Assembly (NCBI RefSeq): GCF_014836935.1
Contig: NZ_JACSPW010000014.1
Span: 1 to 64,000, forward strand
Direction of reading: 5' to 3'
DNA: 64,000 nt
Origin: Solibacillus merdavium
GTDB lineage: Bacteria > Bacillota > Bacilli > Bacillales_A > Planococcaceae
This document shows positions 56,498-64,000 of the stretch, piece by piece; the stretch's first letter is position 1, and every line of letters begins with the position of its first letter. The translations under genes were made by a program, and so were the position numbers. The notes beneath the pieces are model-generated. The model had not been told where the DNA came from. It searched no databases and worked only from the letters and a program-made list of their open reading frames with translations.

Positions 56498-56727
56498 ATT
56501 GTTTTACCACCTTTTATTCGTTGGCTTTAGTGTAACATATTCCGCAATTAATGCGTAAAATTTGGCGGAATGTGATTTGGTTGTTTACAGCAAAAAAAGT
56601 AAGGTTTGTGTCAAATTAAAATCGGTTTGAATTTTTCGTAATAAAGTTCAAATGAAAGAATCTATTTCGGTATGCTACCCTTTGTGTCTCATCTTTAGAA
56701 ACTTGGGGTGAAAAAGTTGCAAGGATT
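56498..56727. other. Upstream region of the helicase operon
   Basis: No gene is seen. ATTCCGC (56539-56545) and GCGGAAT (56565-56571) form an inverted repeat spanning a possible minus-strand promoter (-10 TACACT, about 56530-56535). A TTGACA on the minus strand at about 56609-56614 has no good -10. Confidence 0.4.
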
Positions 56728-56898
56728 TCTAATATAATCTGAAATCGTCTAATATATTTTTATTTGTTCTAATAAAATTGCGATTTTCTAATATGTCCTT
56801 TCGTTGTGCTAATAAAGGTTCGCTTTGTTCTAAAATCCCCTTTCACTTTTCTAATACCGGCCCGACTTTTTCTAATATCCCGCATTATTGTTCTAATA
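56728..56898. repeat. Nine-copy degenerate repeat TCTAATA with a period of about 21 bp
   Basis: The heptamer TCTAATA or a one-base variant starts at 56728, 56748, 56768, 56787, 56808, 56829, 56850, 56871 and 56892. Spacings are 20, 20, 19, 21, 21, 21, 21 and 21. The intervening bases are loosely conserved and pyrimidine-rich (for example TCCCCTTTCACTTT). There is no open frame. It lies between the thiolase terminator and the helicase promoter region. Confidence 0.85.
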
Positions 56899-56908
56899 AA
56901 AACATACA

Positions 56909-56945
56909 ACAAAAAAGCATGCCGGAAACTTTCTCCTAGCATGCC
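56909..56945 (-). terminator. Terminator of the thiolase gene
   Basis: On the minus strand GCATGC ... GCATGC with inner GGA/TCC pairing is followed by T6. Confidence 0.78.
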
Positions 56946-56951
56946 AAGTTT

Positions 56952-58133
56952 CTATACTCTTTCGATAATTAAAGCAATTCCTTGTCCGCCACCGATACAA
57001 AGGCTGGCAACCGCATACTTCCCATTTCGTCGTTGCAGTTCATATGCAGCGGATAAGATGATTCTTGTACCACTTGCACCTACTGGGTGACCGAGTGCGA
57101 TTGCACCACCATTTACATTCGTTTTCTCACGGTTCAGTCCAAGTTCCTTTTCTACTGCGATATATTGGGCTGCAAATGCTTCATTAATTTCAACTAAATC
57201 CATGTCTTCGATTGTTAGATTCGCACGCTCCAATGCTTGACGAATTGCCGGAGCCGGACCGATTCCCATAATCGACGGATCAACACCCGCTATTCCCCAT
57301 GATACAATGCGGGCTAACGGCTTTAGTCCTTGTCCATTTACAAAATCTTCACTTGCGACAACGACAGAAGCTGCCCCATCATTAATGCCCGATGCATTCG
57401 CTGCTGTTACTGACCCATCCTTTTTAAAAGCAGGACGTAACTTTGCCAAGCTCTCCCGTGTTCCGCCTTCTTTAATATGTTCATCCTGATCTATTAAAAT
57501 TTCGCCTTTTCTCGTAGCTACAGCAACCGGCACGATCTCTTTTGCAAAAGTGCCGTCCTTACGTGCTTTTGCGGCACGTTCATTTGAAAGAAGGGCGTAT
57601 GCATCTTGCTCCTCGCGAGAAATTGTGTACTGTTCAGCCAGCTTTTCTGCCGTTAAGCCCATTCCTGAACCTGTATACTGGTCAGTTAATGTTGCTTGAA
57701 GCATATCTGTAAACTCCAGGTTGCCTAGTTTCGAACCGCTAAAGCGTTGTTCGAAGTTCGAATATGGCGATTGGGACATATTTTCTGCTCCCCCAGCCAA
57801 TACTACATTTCCTTCACCTAGCTGTATCATTTGTGCAGCAGATATAACCGATTGTATACCTGATCCACATAAACGATTCACAGTTAAAGCTGGTACTTCT
57901 TTAGGAACACCTGCGTAAAGTCCAATATGTCGAGCTAAATAGGCTGAATTGGAACCAGTTGTAATGACACCCCCGTAAATTACATGGTCGACTTGTTCAG
58001 GCTGTACATTTGCCCGCTTTAACGCTTCCACTGCAGTTTTTGTACCAAGCTGTACTGCATCTGTTGTTGCAAAGGAACCCCCAAAAGCTGTAAATGCAGT
58101 ACGAGCCCCGTCTACAATATATACGTTTTTCAT
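56952..58133 (-). CDS. Acetyl-CoA C-acetyltransferase (thiolase)
   Basis: The 393-residue enzyme condenses two acetyl-CoA or cleaves 3-ketoacyl-CoA. Catalytic residues are Cys89 in NRLCGSG, the His of GHPVGASG and the second Cys in CIGGGQG near the C-terminus; NEAFAAQ is also present. The ATG follows AAAGGGG. It is 22 bases downstream of an acyl-CoA dehydrogenase, suggesting a role in short-chain fatty-acid or amino-acid degradation. Confidence 0.92.
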   Translation of the reverse strand: MKNVYIVDGARTAFTAFGGSFATTDAVQLGTKTAVEALKRANVQPEQVDHVIYGGVITTGSNSAYLARHIGLYAGVPKEVPALTVNRLCGSGIQSVISAAQMIQLGEGNVVLAGGAENMSQSPYSNFEQRFSGSKLGNLEFTDMLQATLTDQYTGSGMGLTAEKLAEQYTISREEQDAYALLSNERAAKARKDGTFAKEIVPVAVATRKGEILIDQDEHIKEGGTRESLAKLRPAFKKDGSVTAANASGINDGAASVVVASEDFVNGQGLKPLARIVSWGIAGVDPSIMGIGPAPAIRQALERANLTIEDMDLVEINEAFAAQYIAVEKELGLNREKTNVNGGAIALGHPVGASGTRIILSAAYELQRRNGKYAVASLCIGGGQGIALIIERV

Positions 58134-58155
58134 AATTCTATCCCCTTTGTAAGTA

Positions 58156-59298
58156 CTATTTTAAAATTTGTTTTGCGATAATCCCCTTCATAATTTCCGT
58201 TGTTCCCGCATAAATTGCTGCTACGGGAATATCTCGGTAACGTCTCGCAATTTCATATTCTTCCATATAGCCATATCCTCCATGTAACTGTAGGCAATCA
58301 GCTACGACGCGTTTAGCCATTTCACTATTCCACCACTTTGCCATGGATACTTCCTTCACAATATCTTTACCAGCAATATGTTTTTCGATTAAACTGTCGA
58401 CATATGTACGTCCAAGCTCAATTTCCGTCGCCATTTCCGCTAATTTAAATTGTGTGTTTTGGAAATCTGCAATACGACTCCCGAATGCTTTACGTTCTTT
58501 TACATAATCTACCGTTAGCTGTAAACAACATTCAGCCTCGATTTGAGTTTCAATAGCTACGATTAATCTTTCTTGCTGCAATTTTTCCATTAAATAATAG
58601 AAGCCCCGGTTTTCTTCCCCCAATAAGTTTTCTGCAGGTACACGTACATCTTCAAAAATAAGCTCCGCTGTATCTGCACTATGCATTCCGATCTTATCGA
58701 GCTTTTTTCCGCGTTTAAAATCAGGTGTACCGCTCTCTACAATAAGCAAACTAATCCCTTTATACGCCGGGCTGGCCTTTGTGTTTGTTTTACAAACAAC
58801 GACTACATAATCTGCATGAATCCCGTTCGTAATAAATGTCTTTTCTCCATTTAAAATATAGACATCCCCATCTTTTTTAGCGGTCGTTTGAATCCCCGCG
58901 AGGTCGGAGCCTGCTCCCGGTTCTGTCATTGCAATAGCCGAAATATACTCACCTGTAACACTTTTAGGTAGCCATTTTTCTTTTTGCGTAGTTGTTCCAT
59001 ATGATTCGATATATGGTGTCACAATATCAGAATGAAGTGAAATCCCACTCGCAAGTCCTGCTCCTACACGTTCTAGCTCCTCCGTTAATATAGCGGAATA
59101 GCCAAAATCCAGTCCAAGTCCTCCGTATTCCTCGCTCACCATCGGACATAAAAAGCCATTCTCCCCAAGCTTCAACCAAAACTCACGCGGAATATCCCGA
59201 TCCTTCTCCCATTGTTCAAAATAAGGATATGCCTCTTTATCCAGCATTTTGCGTAAAGCTTTTCTAAACATCTCATGCTCTTCTGTAGAAATGCCCAT
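58156..59298 (-). CDS. Acyl-CoA dehydrogenase
   Basis: The 380-residue flavoenzyme oxidises acyl-CoA to enoyl-CoA, passing electrons to ETF. Family marks are AMTEPGAGSDLAGI (about residues 127-140), FITNG, the substrate-side DVRVPAENLLG and the catalytic base Glu368 in AGTTEIMKG. The ATG follows GGGGGCGGGG. It forms an operon with the thiolase. Chain length or branched-chain specificity cannot be set from sequence alone. Confidence 0.9.
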   Translation of the reverse strand: MGISTEEHEMFRKALRKMLDKEAYPYFEQWEKDRDIPREFWLKLGENGFLCPMVSEEYGGLGLDFGYSAILTEELERVGAGLASGISLHSDIVTPYIESYGTTTQKEKWLPKSVTGEYISAIAMTEPGAGSDLAGIQTTAKKDGDVYILNGEKTFITNGIHADYVVVVCKTNTKASPAYKGISLLIVESGTPDFKRGKKLDKIGMHSADTAELIFEDVRVPAENLLGEENRGFYYLMEKLQQERLIVAIETQIEAECCLQLTVDYVKERKAFGSRIADFQNTQFKLAEMATEIELGRTYVDSLIEKHIAGKDIVKEVSMAKWWNSEMAKRVVADCLQLHGGYGYMEEYEIARRYRDIPVAAIYAGTTEIMKGIIAKQILK

Positions 59299-59420
59299 CT
59301 CCCCGCCCCCTTTGTTTTTTTCTGAATATTAGTACACTTTAATATTAACAGTCACAAAAAACAGAAACAATGGTTTTATAAGAAATATTATCGCGCTATA
59401 CAGAAATTCTAAGTAAAAAA

Positions 59421-59457
59421 CCAAAAAGAGTTGCCAGAATTATTCATGACAACTCTC
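59421..59457 (-). terminator. Terminator of murQ
   Basis: On the minus strand AGAGTTG-CA ... TG-CAACTCT hairpin is followed by TTTT. Confidence 0.82.
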
Positions 59458-59461
59458 GTTA

Positions 59462-60367
59462 TTAACTATTGTTTAAAAGTAAAATAGCCTTTCTTGTATG
59501 GCCGTTTACTTGTTCCAATGCAAGTTTTACTCGTTCATAATTTTGATTTGTTTTTAGCATGACAATTGCCGGCTTTACAGCAAATTTCGTTTTTCCAAGC
59601 ACCTCTTCTGCTTCCTCATATTTGCAGTCCGTTGCAGAAACAACAATTCTTTTAGCCCGCTCTATTAATTTTTTATTGCTAGCATTTACATCGACCATTA
59701 AGTTTTCATACACTTTACCTAATTGCACCATCGATGCCGTGCTGATCATATTTAAAATCATTTTATGTGATGTAGCAGCTTTTAATCGAGTTGAGCCTGT
59801 TAAAATTTCGGGTCCGACGACAACCTCAATTGCTTCTTCCGCATAGCGACTTACTTCAGATTTAACATTGCTCGTCAAACTTACCGTAAAAGCTCCGACA
59901 GATTGGGCATATTCTAAAGCCCCCATTACAAATGGTGTCGTACCACTTGCCGTAATACCGATAACGGAATCGAACGGCGTAATGTTTTTCCCCTTTAATT
60001 TATTCATCCCATCTTCCAAACGATCTTCAGCATTTTCAACTGCCTGAAAAAAAGCATCCTTTCCACCTGCCATTACCGTTTGCACAAGCTCCGGGTCAGT
60101 CATAAAAGTAGGAGGACATTCAGATGCATCAAGCATACCTAAACGACCACTAGTCCCCGCCCCGATATAAAACAGGCGCCCTCCATTTCTTAAATTTTCA
60201 ACCACTTTTTTAATTACTTTCTCAATGGTAGGTAAAACTCGTTCGACACTATTCACAACCTGCATATCCTCTTTATTCATTATTTGAAGTACGTCCGAGA
60301 TGGGCATAACATCCAAATTCATTGTTTCATTATTCCTTTTTTCAGTTGTTAATTGATCGTAATTCAT
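59462..60367 (-). CDS. murQ: N-acetylmuramic acid 6-phosphate etherase MurQ
   Basis: MurQ removes D-lactate from MurNAc 6-phosphate, giving GlcNAc 6-phosphate. The 301-residue SIS-domain protein has the sugar-phosphate loop YIGAGTSGRLG and the catalytic pair Glu83 (SECPPT) and Glu114 (VENAED), in the same numbering as E. coli MurQ. The start overlaps the upstream kinase stop by four bases (ATGA). It is last in the operon. Confidence 0.96.
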   Translation of the reverse strand: MNYDQLTTEKRNNETMNLDVMPISDVLQIMNKEDMQVVNSVERVLPTIEKVIKKVVENLRNGGRLFYIGAGTSGRLGMLDASECPPTFMTDPELVQTVMAGGKDAFFQAVENAEDRLEDGMNKLKGKNITPFDSVIGITASGTTPFVMGALEYAQSVGAFTVSLTSNVKSEVSRYAEEAIEVVVGPEILTGSTRLKAATSHKMILNMISTASMVQLGKVYENLMVDVNASNKKLIERAKRIVVSATDCKYEEAEEVLGKTKFAVKPAIVMLKTNQNYERVKLALEQVNGHTRKAILLLNNS

Positions 60368-61341
60368 GTTATCTCACCTTCCAATAGACGCCATGTTTGT
60401 TGAATCATTTGTTTAACCGGATCACTTACTTCAATTTTATTTTCATGTAATGCTAATAAGTAAGCTCCAACTGTCCCCGAAATTGTTGGCTTCAAAGCAA
60501 TCAAGTCAGGAAATCGTGACGAAAAACGCATGTTAAACTCTTCATAAAATATATTATTCGAAAATAATCCGCCGTGTAATACTACCGGCTTTGTTCGATC
60601 GATTCGTGAGTAGGCACTTTCAATAAGTTCTAATAAAGCTTCTTGAACTGTATAAACGATGGCTTTTGCTAATGTATCTTCTTCAAAAGCGTCTAGCACA
60701 ATCCTGCTCACAGAAGAAATAGCGGCTACAGGATTTGTGCTGCTATATACTTTTGTAATGAGCTGATCTGGTGATAATACATTAAAATGAGTAAGTATCT
60801 CTTTTTGAAAAAGTTTTAAAGGCATTTTGTCATCATGCGCCTTTAATACAGAACGAATGGCGAGCTTCCCTAAGTGATAGCCGCTTCCTTCGTCACCTAA
60901 TAAATAGCCCCAGCCACCAACACGAAATGTGTTTTGTTGCTCATAACCAAATATAATCGCTCCGGTTCCAGCAATAAGTAAAGTACCTTCTCTGCCCCAT
61001 GTTCCCGCTGCTAATGCAGCATGAATATCACTCTGAACTTTAAGTTTAGCAAGAACTGGTGATTGCAAAAACGCATCATATATTTTCTGTTGCTCAGCTT
61101 GTCGATCTGCACCTGCCATTGCAGCAAATATCGTTTCAACATCCGATAAGGCTACACCTGTCTTCATTAACAATTGGTCAATCAGATTATTTATTAGTGT
61201 GTACAACTGCTCTGTTGAAATTGCTGTTAAATTGCTGGAACTCCCTTTGGCTGCTGCAAGTAAACGTCCGCTTTCATTACCGATTACAGCAATCGTTTTA
61301 GTGCCGCCGCCATCGATTCCAATCCATAATTTCCCTGACAC
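60364..61341 (-). CDS. murK: BadF/BadG-family sugar kinase (MurNAc/GlcNAc kinase, MurK-like)
   Basis: The 325-residue ASKHA-fold ATPase starts IGIDGGGTKTIAVI (phosphate 1 motif), with AGADRQ, LLIAGTGAIIFGY (phosphate 2) and GGWGYLLGDEGSGYHLGKLA, as in N-acetylhexosamine kinases including Clostridium MurK. Its place between a serine hydrolase and murQ implies that it makes MurNAc 6-phosphate in the cytosol. The start is GTG at 61341 behind AAGGTGAG. GlcNAc may be a second substrate. Confidence 0.85.
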   Translation of the reverse strand: MSGKLWIGIDGGGTKTIAVIGNESGRLLAAAKGSSSNLTAISTEQLYTLINNLIDQLLMKTGVALSDVETIFAAMAGADRQAEQQKIYDAFLQSPVLAKLKVQSDIHAALAAGTWGREGTLLIAGTGAIIFGYEQQNTFRVGGWGYLLGDEGSGYHLGKLAIRSVLKAHDDKMPLKLFQKEILTHFNVLSPDQLITKVYSSTNPVAAISSVSRIVLDAFEEDTLAKAIVYTVQEALLELIESAYSRIDRTKPVVLHGGLFSNNIFYEEFNMRFSSRFPDLIALKPTISGTVGAYLLALHENKIEVSDPVKQMIQQTWRLLEGEIT

Positions 61342-61345
61342 ATGC

Positions 61346-62386
61346 TCACCTTACCTCTTCATTCTCAAGTGCAACTAAGTTATGAACAATTCTTCTAAAC
61401 CTTTGAATTTCACAACTTCGTCCAAAATGAACGCGATTTGTTAACAATATAATTACTAATTGCTTCTCATCCGATATCCAAATTGAAGTACCCGTAAACC
61501 CTGTATGCCCAAAACCATCTCGTAAATATTGGCCGGAAAATGAAGGCGAAGAATACAATTGCCACCCTAATCCACGCTGTTCCAAATGCTGCTCTGTAAA
61601 ACTCCGCTTTGCTAATTGCTTAGTATGCTCTTTAAAAATAGAATCGTTATTTTTCATAAAAGATTGAGCAAATCTCGCCAAATCCTCAGCAGTTGAAAAT
61701 AATCCCGCATGCCCGCTAACTCCACCGAAATGGAGCGCATTTTCATCATGCACATCACCCCATTGATGTTTGTTTAAATAAGGTCGGTATTCAGTTGCCG
61801 CTATTTTTCCCCGCAATCGAACAGACGGATTAAATTGGGTATTTTGCATACGAAGCGGTTGAAAAATATTTTTATGGGCATAGTCCTCTAAAGAAATACC
61901 CGTAACCTTTTCTATCAGTTTCCCTAATAAAATATAGTTTACATCACTATAGATGACCTGCTGCTCTACATTTTTCCGTCCTGTTTCCTGTGCAATGCGT
62001 TCCACAATCTCCTTGTTTGCTATTTGTTCTTTATAAAATTTGATTTCTGCCTGAAATCCGCTTGTATGTGTTAATAAATGTCGAATCCTAACTTCTTCAT
62101 GCCTCAATATAAGCTCCGGAAAGTAGTAGCTAATAGAATCATCTAAATCAATAAAGCCCTGCTCCAGCAATAATAAAACTGAGCTTGCTGTTGCTGCTAC
62201 TTTCGTTAATGAAGCACAATCAAAAATCGTATGTTCCGACATCGGGATTTGTTCTTCTATATGTGCCATACCGAATGCCTTACAATAGACTACATCCTTC
62301 GCATTTGCCACAACCAATACTGCACCCGGCAGTTCTTTGTTTTGGATTGCTGTTTCAATAAATTGGTCAACTCCTGAAAAAGACAT
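61346..62386 (-). CDS. Serine hydrolase of the beta-lactamase family (YbbE/AmiE-like)
   Basis: The 346-residue protein has the class C-type motifs: SLTK (Ser59-Lys62) as SxxK, YSDVN as YxN and HTG (in FGHTGFTG). In B. subtilis the related YbbE/AmiE is encoded with murQ and cleaves MurNAc-peptide amide bonds. Here no signal peptide is visible (MSFSGVDQFIETAIQ...), so it appears cytosolic. The ATG at 62386 follows AGGAGGGGG by about four bases. It sits between sugar permease and kinase genes. Confidence 0.8.
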   Translation of the reverse strand: MSFSGVDQFIETAIQNKELPGAVLVVANAKDVVYCKAFGMAHIEEQIPMSEHTIFDCASLTKVAATASSVLLLLEQGFIDLDDSISYYFPELILRHEEVRIRHLLTHTSGFQAEIKFYKEQIANKEIVERIAQETGRKNVEQQVIYSDVNYILLGKLIEKVTGISLEDYAHKNIFQPLRMQNTQFNPSVRLRGKIAATEYRPYLNKHQWGDVHDENALHFGGVSGHAGLFSTAEDLARFAQSFMKNNDSIFKEHTKQLAKRSFTEQHLEQRGLGWQLYSSPSFSGQYLRDGFGHTGFTGTSIWISDEKQLVIILLTNRVHFGRSCEIQRFRRIVHNLVALENEEVR

Positions 62387-62396
62387 GATCCCCCTC

Positions 62397-63221
62397 CTAT
62401 TTGATGGCACCTTCTGTCATACCCTTTACGATATGGCGTTGGAAGAATGAGTAGAAAATGATTACCGGTATGACAGCAATACATAACCCCGCAAATAATA
62501 CACCCCATGCACTATCGTATTGTGCATCGATTTTCAGTAAGTTCATAGCAACACCTAACGTATTTTTACTTTCCGTTTGAAGTAAAATTAGCGCCATGAA
62601 AAATTCGTTCCAATAAGAAATGGCATTTAAAATCGTTACGGTTATAATTCCTGTCTTTATGAGTGGTGTCACAATTTTAAATAGTATGCCATATGGACTC
62701 ATACCATCAACGACCGCTGCTTCTTCCAGCTCTTTAGGAATATTGCCAATGAATCCAACAAGAATGAAAATCGTAAATGGTACATGTGATATGGCATAAA
62801 CAAGGGATAACGCCCACAAATTGTCTAGTAAATTAAGCTTCATCAATAGGAAAAATAGAGGAATCCAACCTAAAACAGATGGGATCATCATTGAAGCTAA
62901 ATAAACATTAATTAGCACTTCACCGAATTTTGACCGCACACGCTCTAACGCATAAGCCGTTGGAATGGATAAAATGATTGTTAAAAATGATCCAAGAACT
63001 GTTACAAAAAAACTATTTAAAAATGCACGTCCGATATTATAGTCATTCCATGCGCGCTCAAAATTTGTAAAACTAAAATCAGTAGGAAATGACCAAGGTG
63101 ACGTGAAGATTTCTGCATTCGATTTAAACGCACCCATAAACATCCATATTAACGGGAAAATTACAATAAATGCCCATAGGATTAACGGGATACGTACTAA
63201 AATTTGCGAAACTACTTTCAT
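62397..63221 (-). CDS. Sugar ABC transporter permease, MalG/CUT1 type
   Basis: The 274-residue permease has six helices and the EAA coupling motif EEAAVVDGMSPYGILFKIVTPL. The ATG follows GGGGGG. The operon context (kinase, murQ) suggests that MurNAc, a muropeptide or an amino-sugar is imported. The ATPase is not in the window; CUT1 systems often share an MsmX-type ATPase encoded elsewhere. Confidence 0.88.
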   Translation of the reverse strand: MKVVSQILVRIPLILWAFIVIFPLIWMFMGAFKSNAEIFTSPWSFPTDFSFTNFERAWNDYNIGRAFLNSFFVTVLGSFLTIILSIPTAYALERVRSKFGEVLINVYLASMMIPSVLGWIPLFFLLMKLNLLDNLWALSLVYAISHVPFTIFILVGFIGNIPKELEEAAVVDGMSPYGILFKIVTPLIKTGIITVTILNAISYWNEFFMALILLQTESKNTLGVAMNLLKIDAQYDSAWGVLFAGLCIAVIPVIIFYSFFQRHIVKGMTEGAIK

Positions 63222-63235
63222 CTAAATTCCCCCCG

Positions 63236-64000
63236 TTAATATTCGACTTTTTCTTTTTTCAAAATAAATTGTGACACGAGAACGGTAATGAGCGACACAA
63301 CTAAGATTAGTACCCCAATCGCTGCACCATAGCCAAATTGGAAATCTTCAAAAGCGCGCTGGTATAAATAGGAGCCCATAACTTCTGAAGCACTTCCCGG
63401 TCCGCCCCCCGTCATAACTTGCACAAGTACAAATGAACCGTTAAGAGAGGTAATAATAATATAGAGAATGGATGTTTTAATTTGTGGCCAAACGAGTGGA
63501 ACCGTAATATGCCAAAATTGTTGCCATTCAGATGCACCATCAATATCTGCCGCTTCATATAAACTTTTCGGCACATTCGATATACCACCCATTATAAGTA
63601 GCATAAATAATCCAATCCCTGCCCAAATGGCGGGAATCGCAATACTAGGTAGTACCCATGTTTTATCACCTAACCAAGGCCGGGCCCATTCTGTTAATCC
63701 GACTTGATTTAATAAGCTATTTACAATCCCCATATTCGGATCATAAATAAACTGCCATAAAATCCCGATAACTACTACAGACATAATATTAGGAAAGAAA
63801 AATACAATCCGGTAAAATGGCGCTTCCTTAATCTTAAGCTGCGTTAATGCCACCGCAAAAAATAGGGCGAGCGTCATGATCCCAATGACTTTTACAAATA
63901 CAAAGAAAAAGTCATTTATTATCGCCTTTTTAATAATGGAGTCATTCCATAGACGAATATAATTATCTAAGCCAATAAATGTTTTGTTGGCACTTGTTCC
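63236..64000 (-). CDS. Sugar ABC transporter permease, MalF/CUT1 type (5' end outside the window)
   Basis: The reading frame stays open to the right edge: upstream of an internal ATG it continues as FIGLDNYIRLWND, the usual periplasmic-side start of MalF-type permeases, so the gene is truncated by the window, not short. At least 254 residues are present, with the EAA motif YEAADIDGASEWQQFWHITVPL. It lies 14 bases before the MalG-type gene. A binding-protein gene probably lies beyond base 64000 (inference). Confidence 0.88.
   Translation of the reverse strand, partial: GTSANKTFIGLDNYIRLWNDSIIKKAIINDFFFVFVKVIGIMTLALFFAVALTQLKIKEAPFYRIVFFFPNIMSVVVIGILWQFIYDPNMGIVNSLLNQVGLTEWARPWLGDKTWVLPSIAIPAIWAGIGLFMLLIMGGISNVPKSLYEAADIDGASEWQQFWHITVPLVWPQIKTSILYIIITSLNGSFVLVQVMTGGGPGSASEVMGSYLYQRAFEDFQFGYGAAIGVLILVVSLITVLVSQFILKKEKVEY

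Noticed and set aside
56728-56898. Possible CRISPR array
   Set aside because: Only about seven bases are conserved per unit and the period is about 21 bp; no cas genes are nearby. It is kept as a phased repeat instead.
63236-63877. A short 213-residue permease complete within the window
   Set aside because: The frame continues without a stop to base 64000 with MalF-like sequence, so the gene is cut by the window edge.

Overview
The window is AT-rich chromosomal DNA from a spore-forming, flagellated Gram-positive bacterium of the order Bacillales. It most resembles the Planococcaceae/Caryophanaceae (Solibacillus, Lysinibacillus and relatives); this placement is inference from gene content and order, not from a search. 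Supporting signs are strong AGGAGG-type ribosome binding sites, frequent TTG and GTG starts, a gamma-type SASP (sspE), the spore-cortex deacetylase pdaA, motAB, PerR, and Bacillus-like gene order. No mobile element, prophage, CRISPR array or tRNA gene was seen. Almost everything is core chromosome.

Layout. 1-295: leader and tandem promoters of a ribosomal RNA operon running off the left edge. 295-5372: ygxA, ygzB, perR, a D-2-hydroxyacid dehydrogenase, bcp and gsaB, the oxidative-stress/haem neighbourhood also found next to an rrn operon in Bacillus subtilis. 5549-14986: an ArAE-type membrane protein, an App-type oligopeptide ABC operon (DFABC order), a YgaD-like ABC exporter and YgaC. 15176-22589: sspE, mutY, yfhP, yfhJ, yfhH, recX, yfhF, pdaA and rlmCD, again a B. 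subtilis yfh-type block. 22693-28417: small membrane proteins, an MFS transporter, class I fumarase and the cystine carrier TcyP. 28630-36169: the iron-efflux ATPase PfeT with an elaborate Fur/PerR-type control region, a general-stress-like block (yfkH, ytxH, yfkI), pseudouridine catabolism (psuK-psuG) and motAB. 36356-47035: an M29 aminopeptidase, beta-carbonic anhydrase, PPK2, map, thiT under a TPP riboswitch, and sbcDC. 47133-53090: a second peptide ABC system (CBDF operon with a divergent binding-protein gene). 53144-59298: GDSL lipase, second M29 aminopeptidase and a DECD-box helicase in one operon, then thiolase and acyl-CoA dehydrogenase. 59462-64000: a cell-wall sugar salvage operon (two sugar-ABC permeases, serine hydrolase, BadF-type kinase, MurQ) cut by the right edge.

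How the parts fit. PerR and its likely target pfeT are both here with matching operators, so the window holds part of a peroxide/iron circuit. Peptide import (two ABC systems) and two M29 aminopeptidases form a peptide-use theme. The right-end operon reads as import, phosphorylation and lactyl-ether cleavage of N-acetylmuramic acid without a PTS.

Most unusual signals: a nine-copy, roughly 21-bp-periodic TCTAATA array between the helicase and thiolase genes (56728-56898); the stacked operators in front of pfeT; a minus-strand promoter/ribosome-site/terminator unit without a recognisable gene (24200-24410); and the PTS-free MurNAc operon with a hydrolase lacking a signal peptide.
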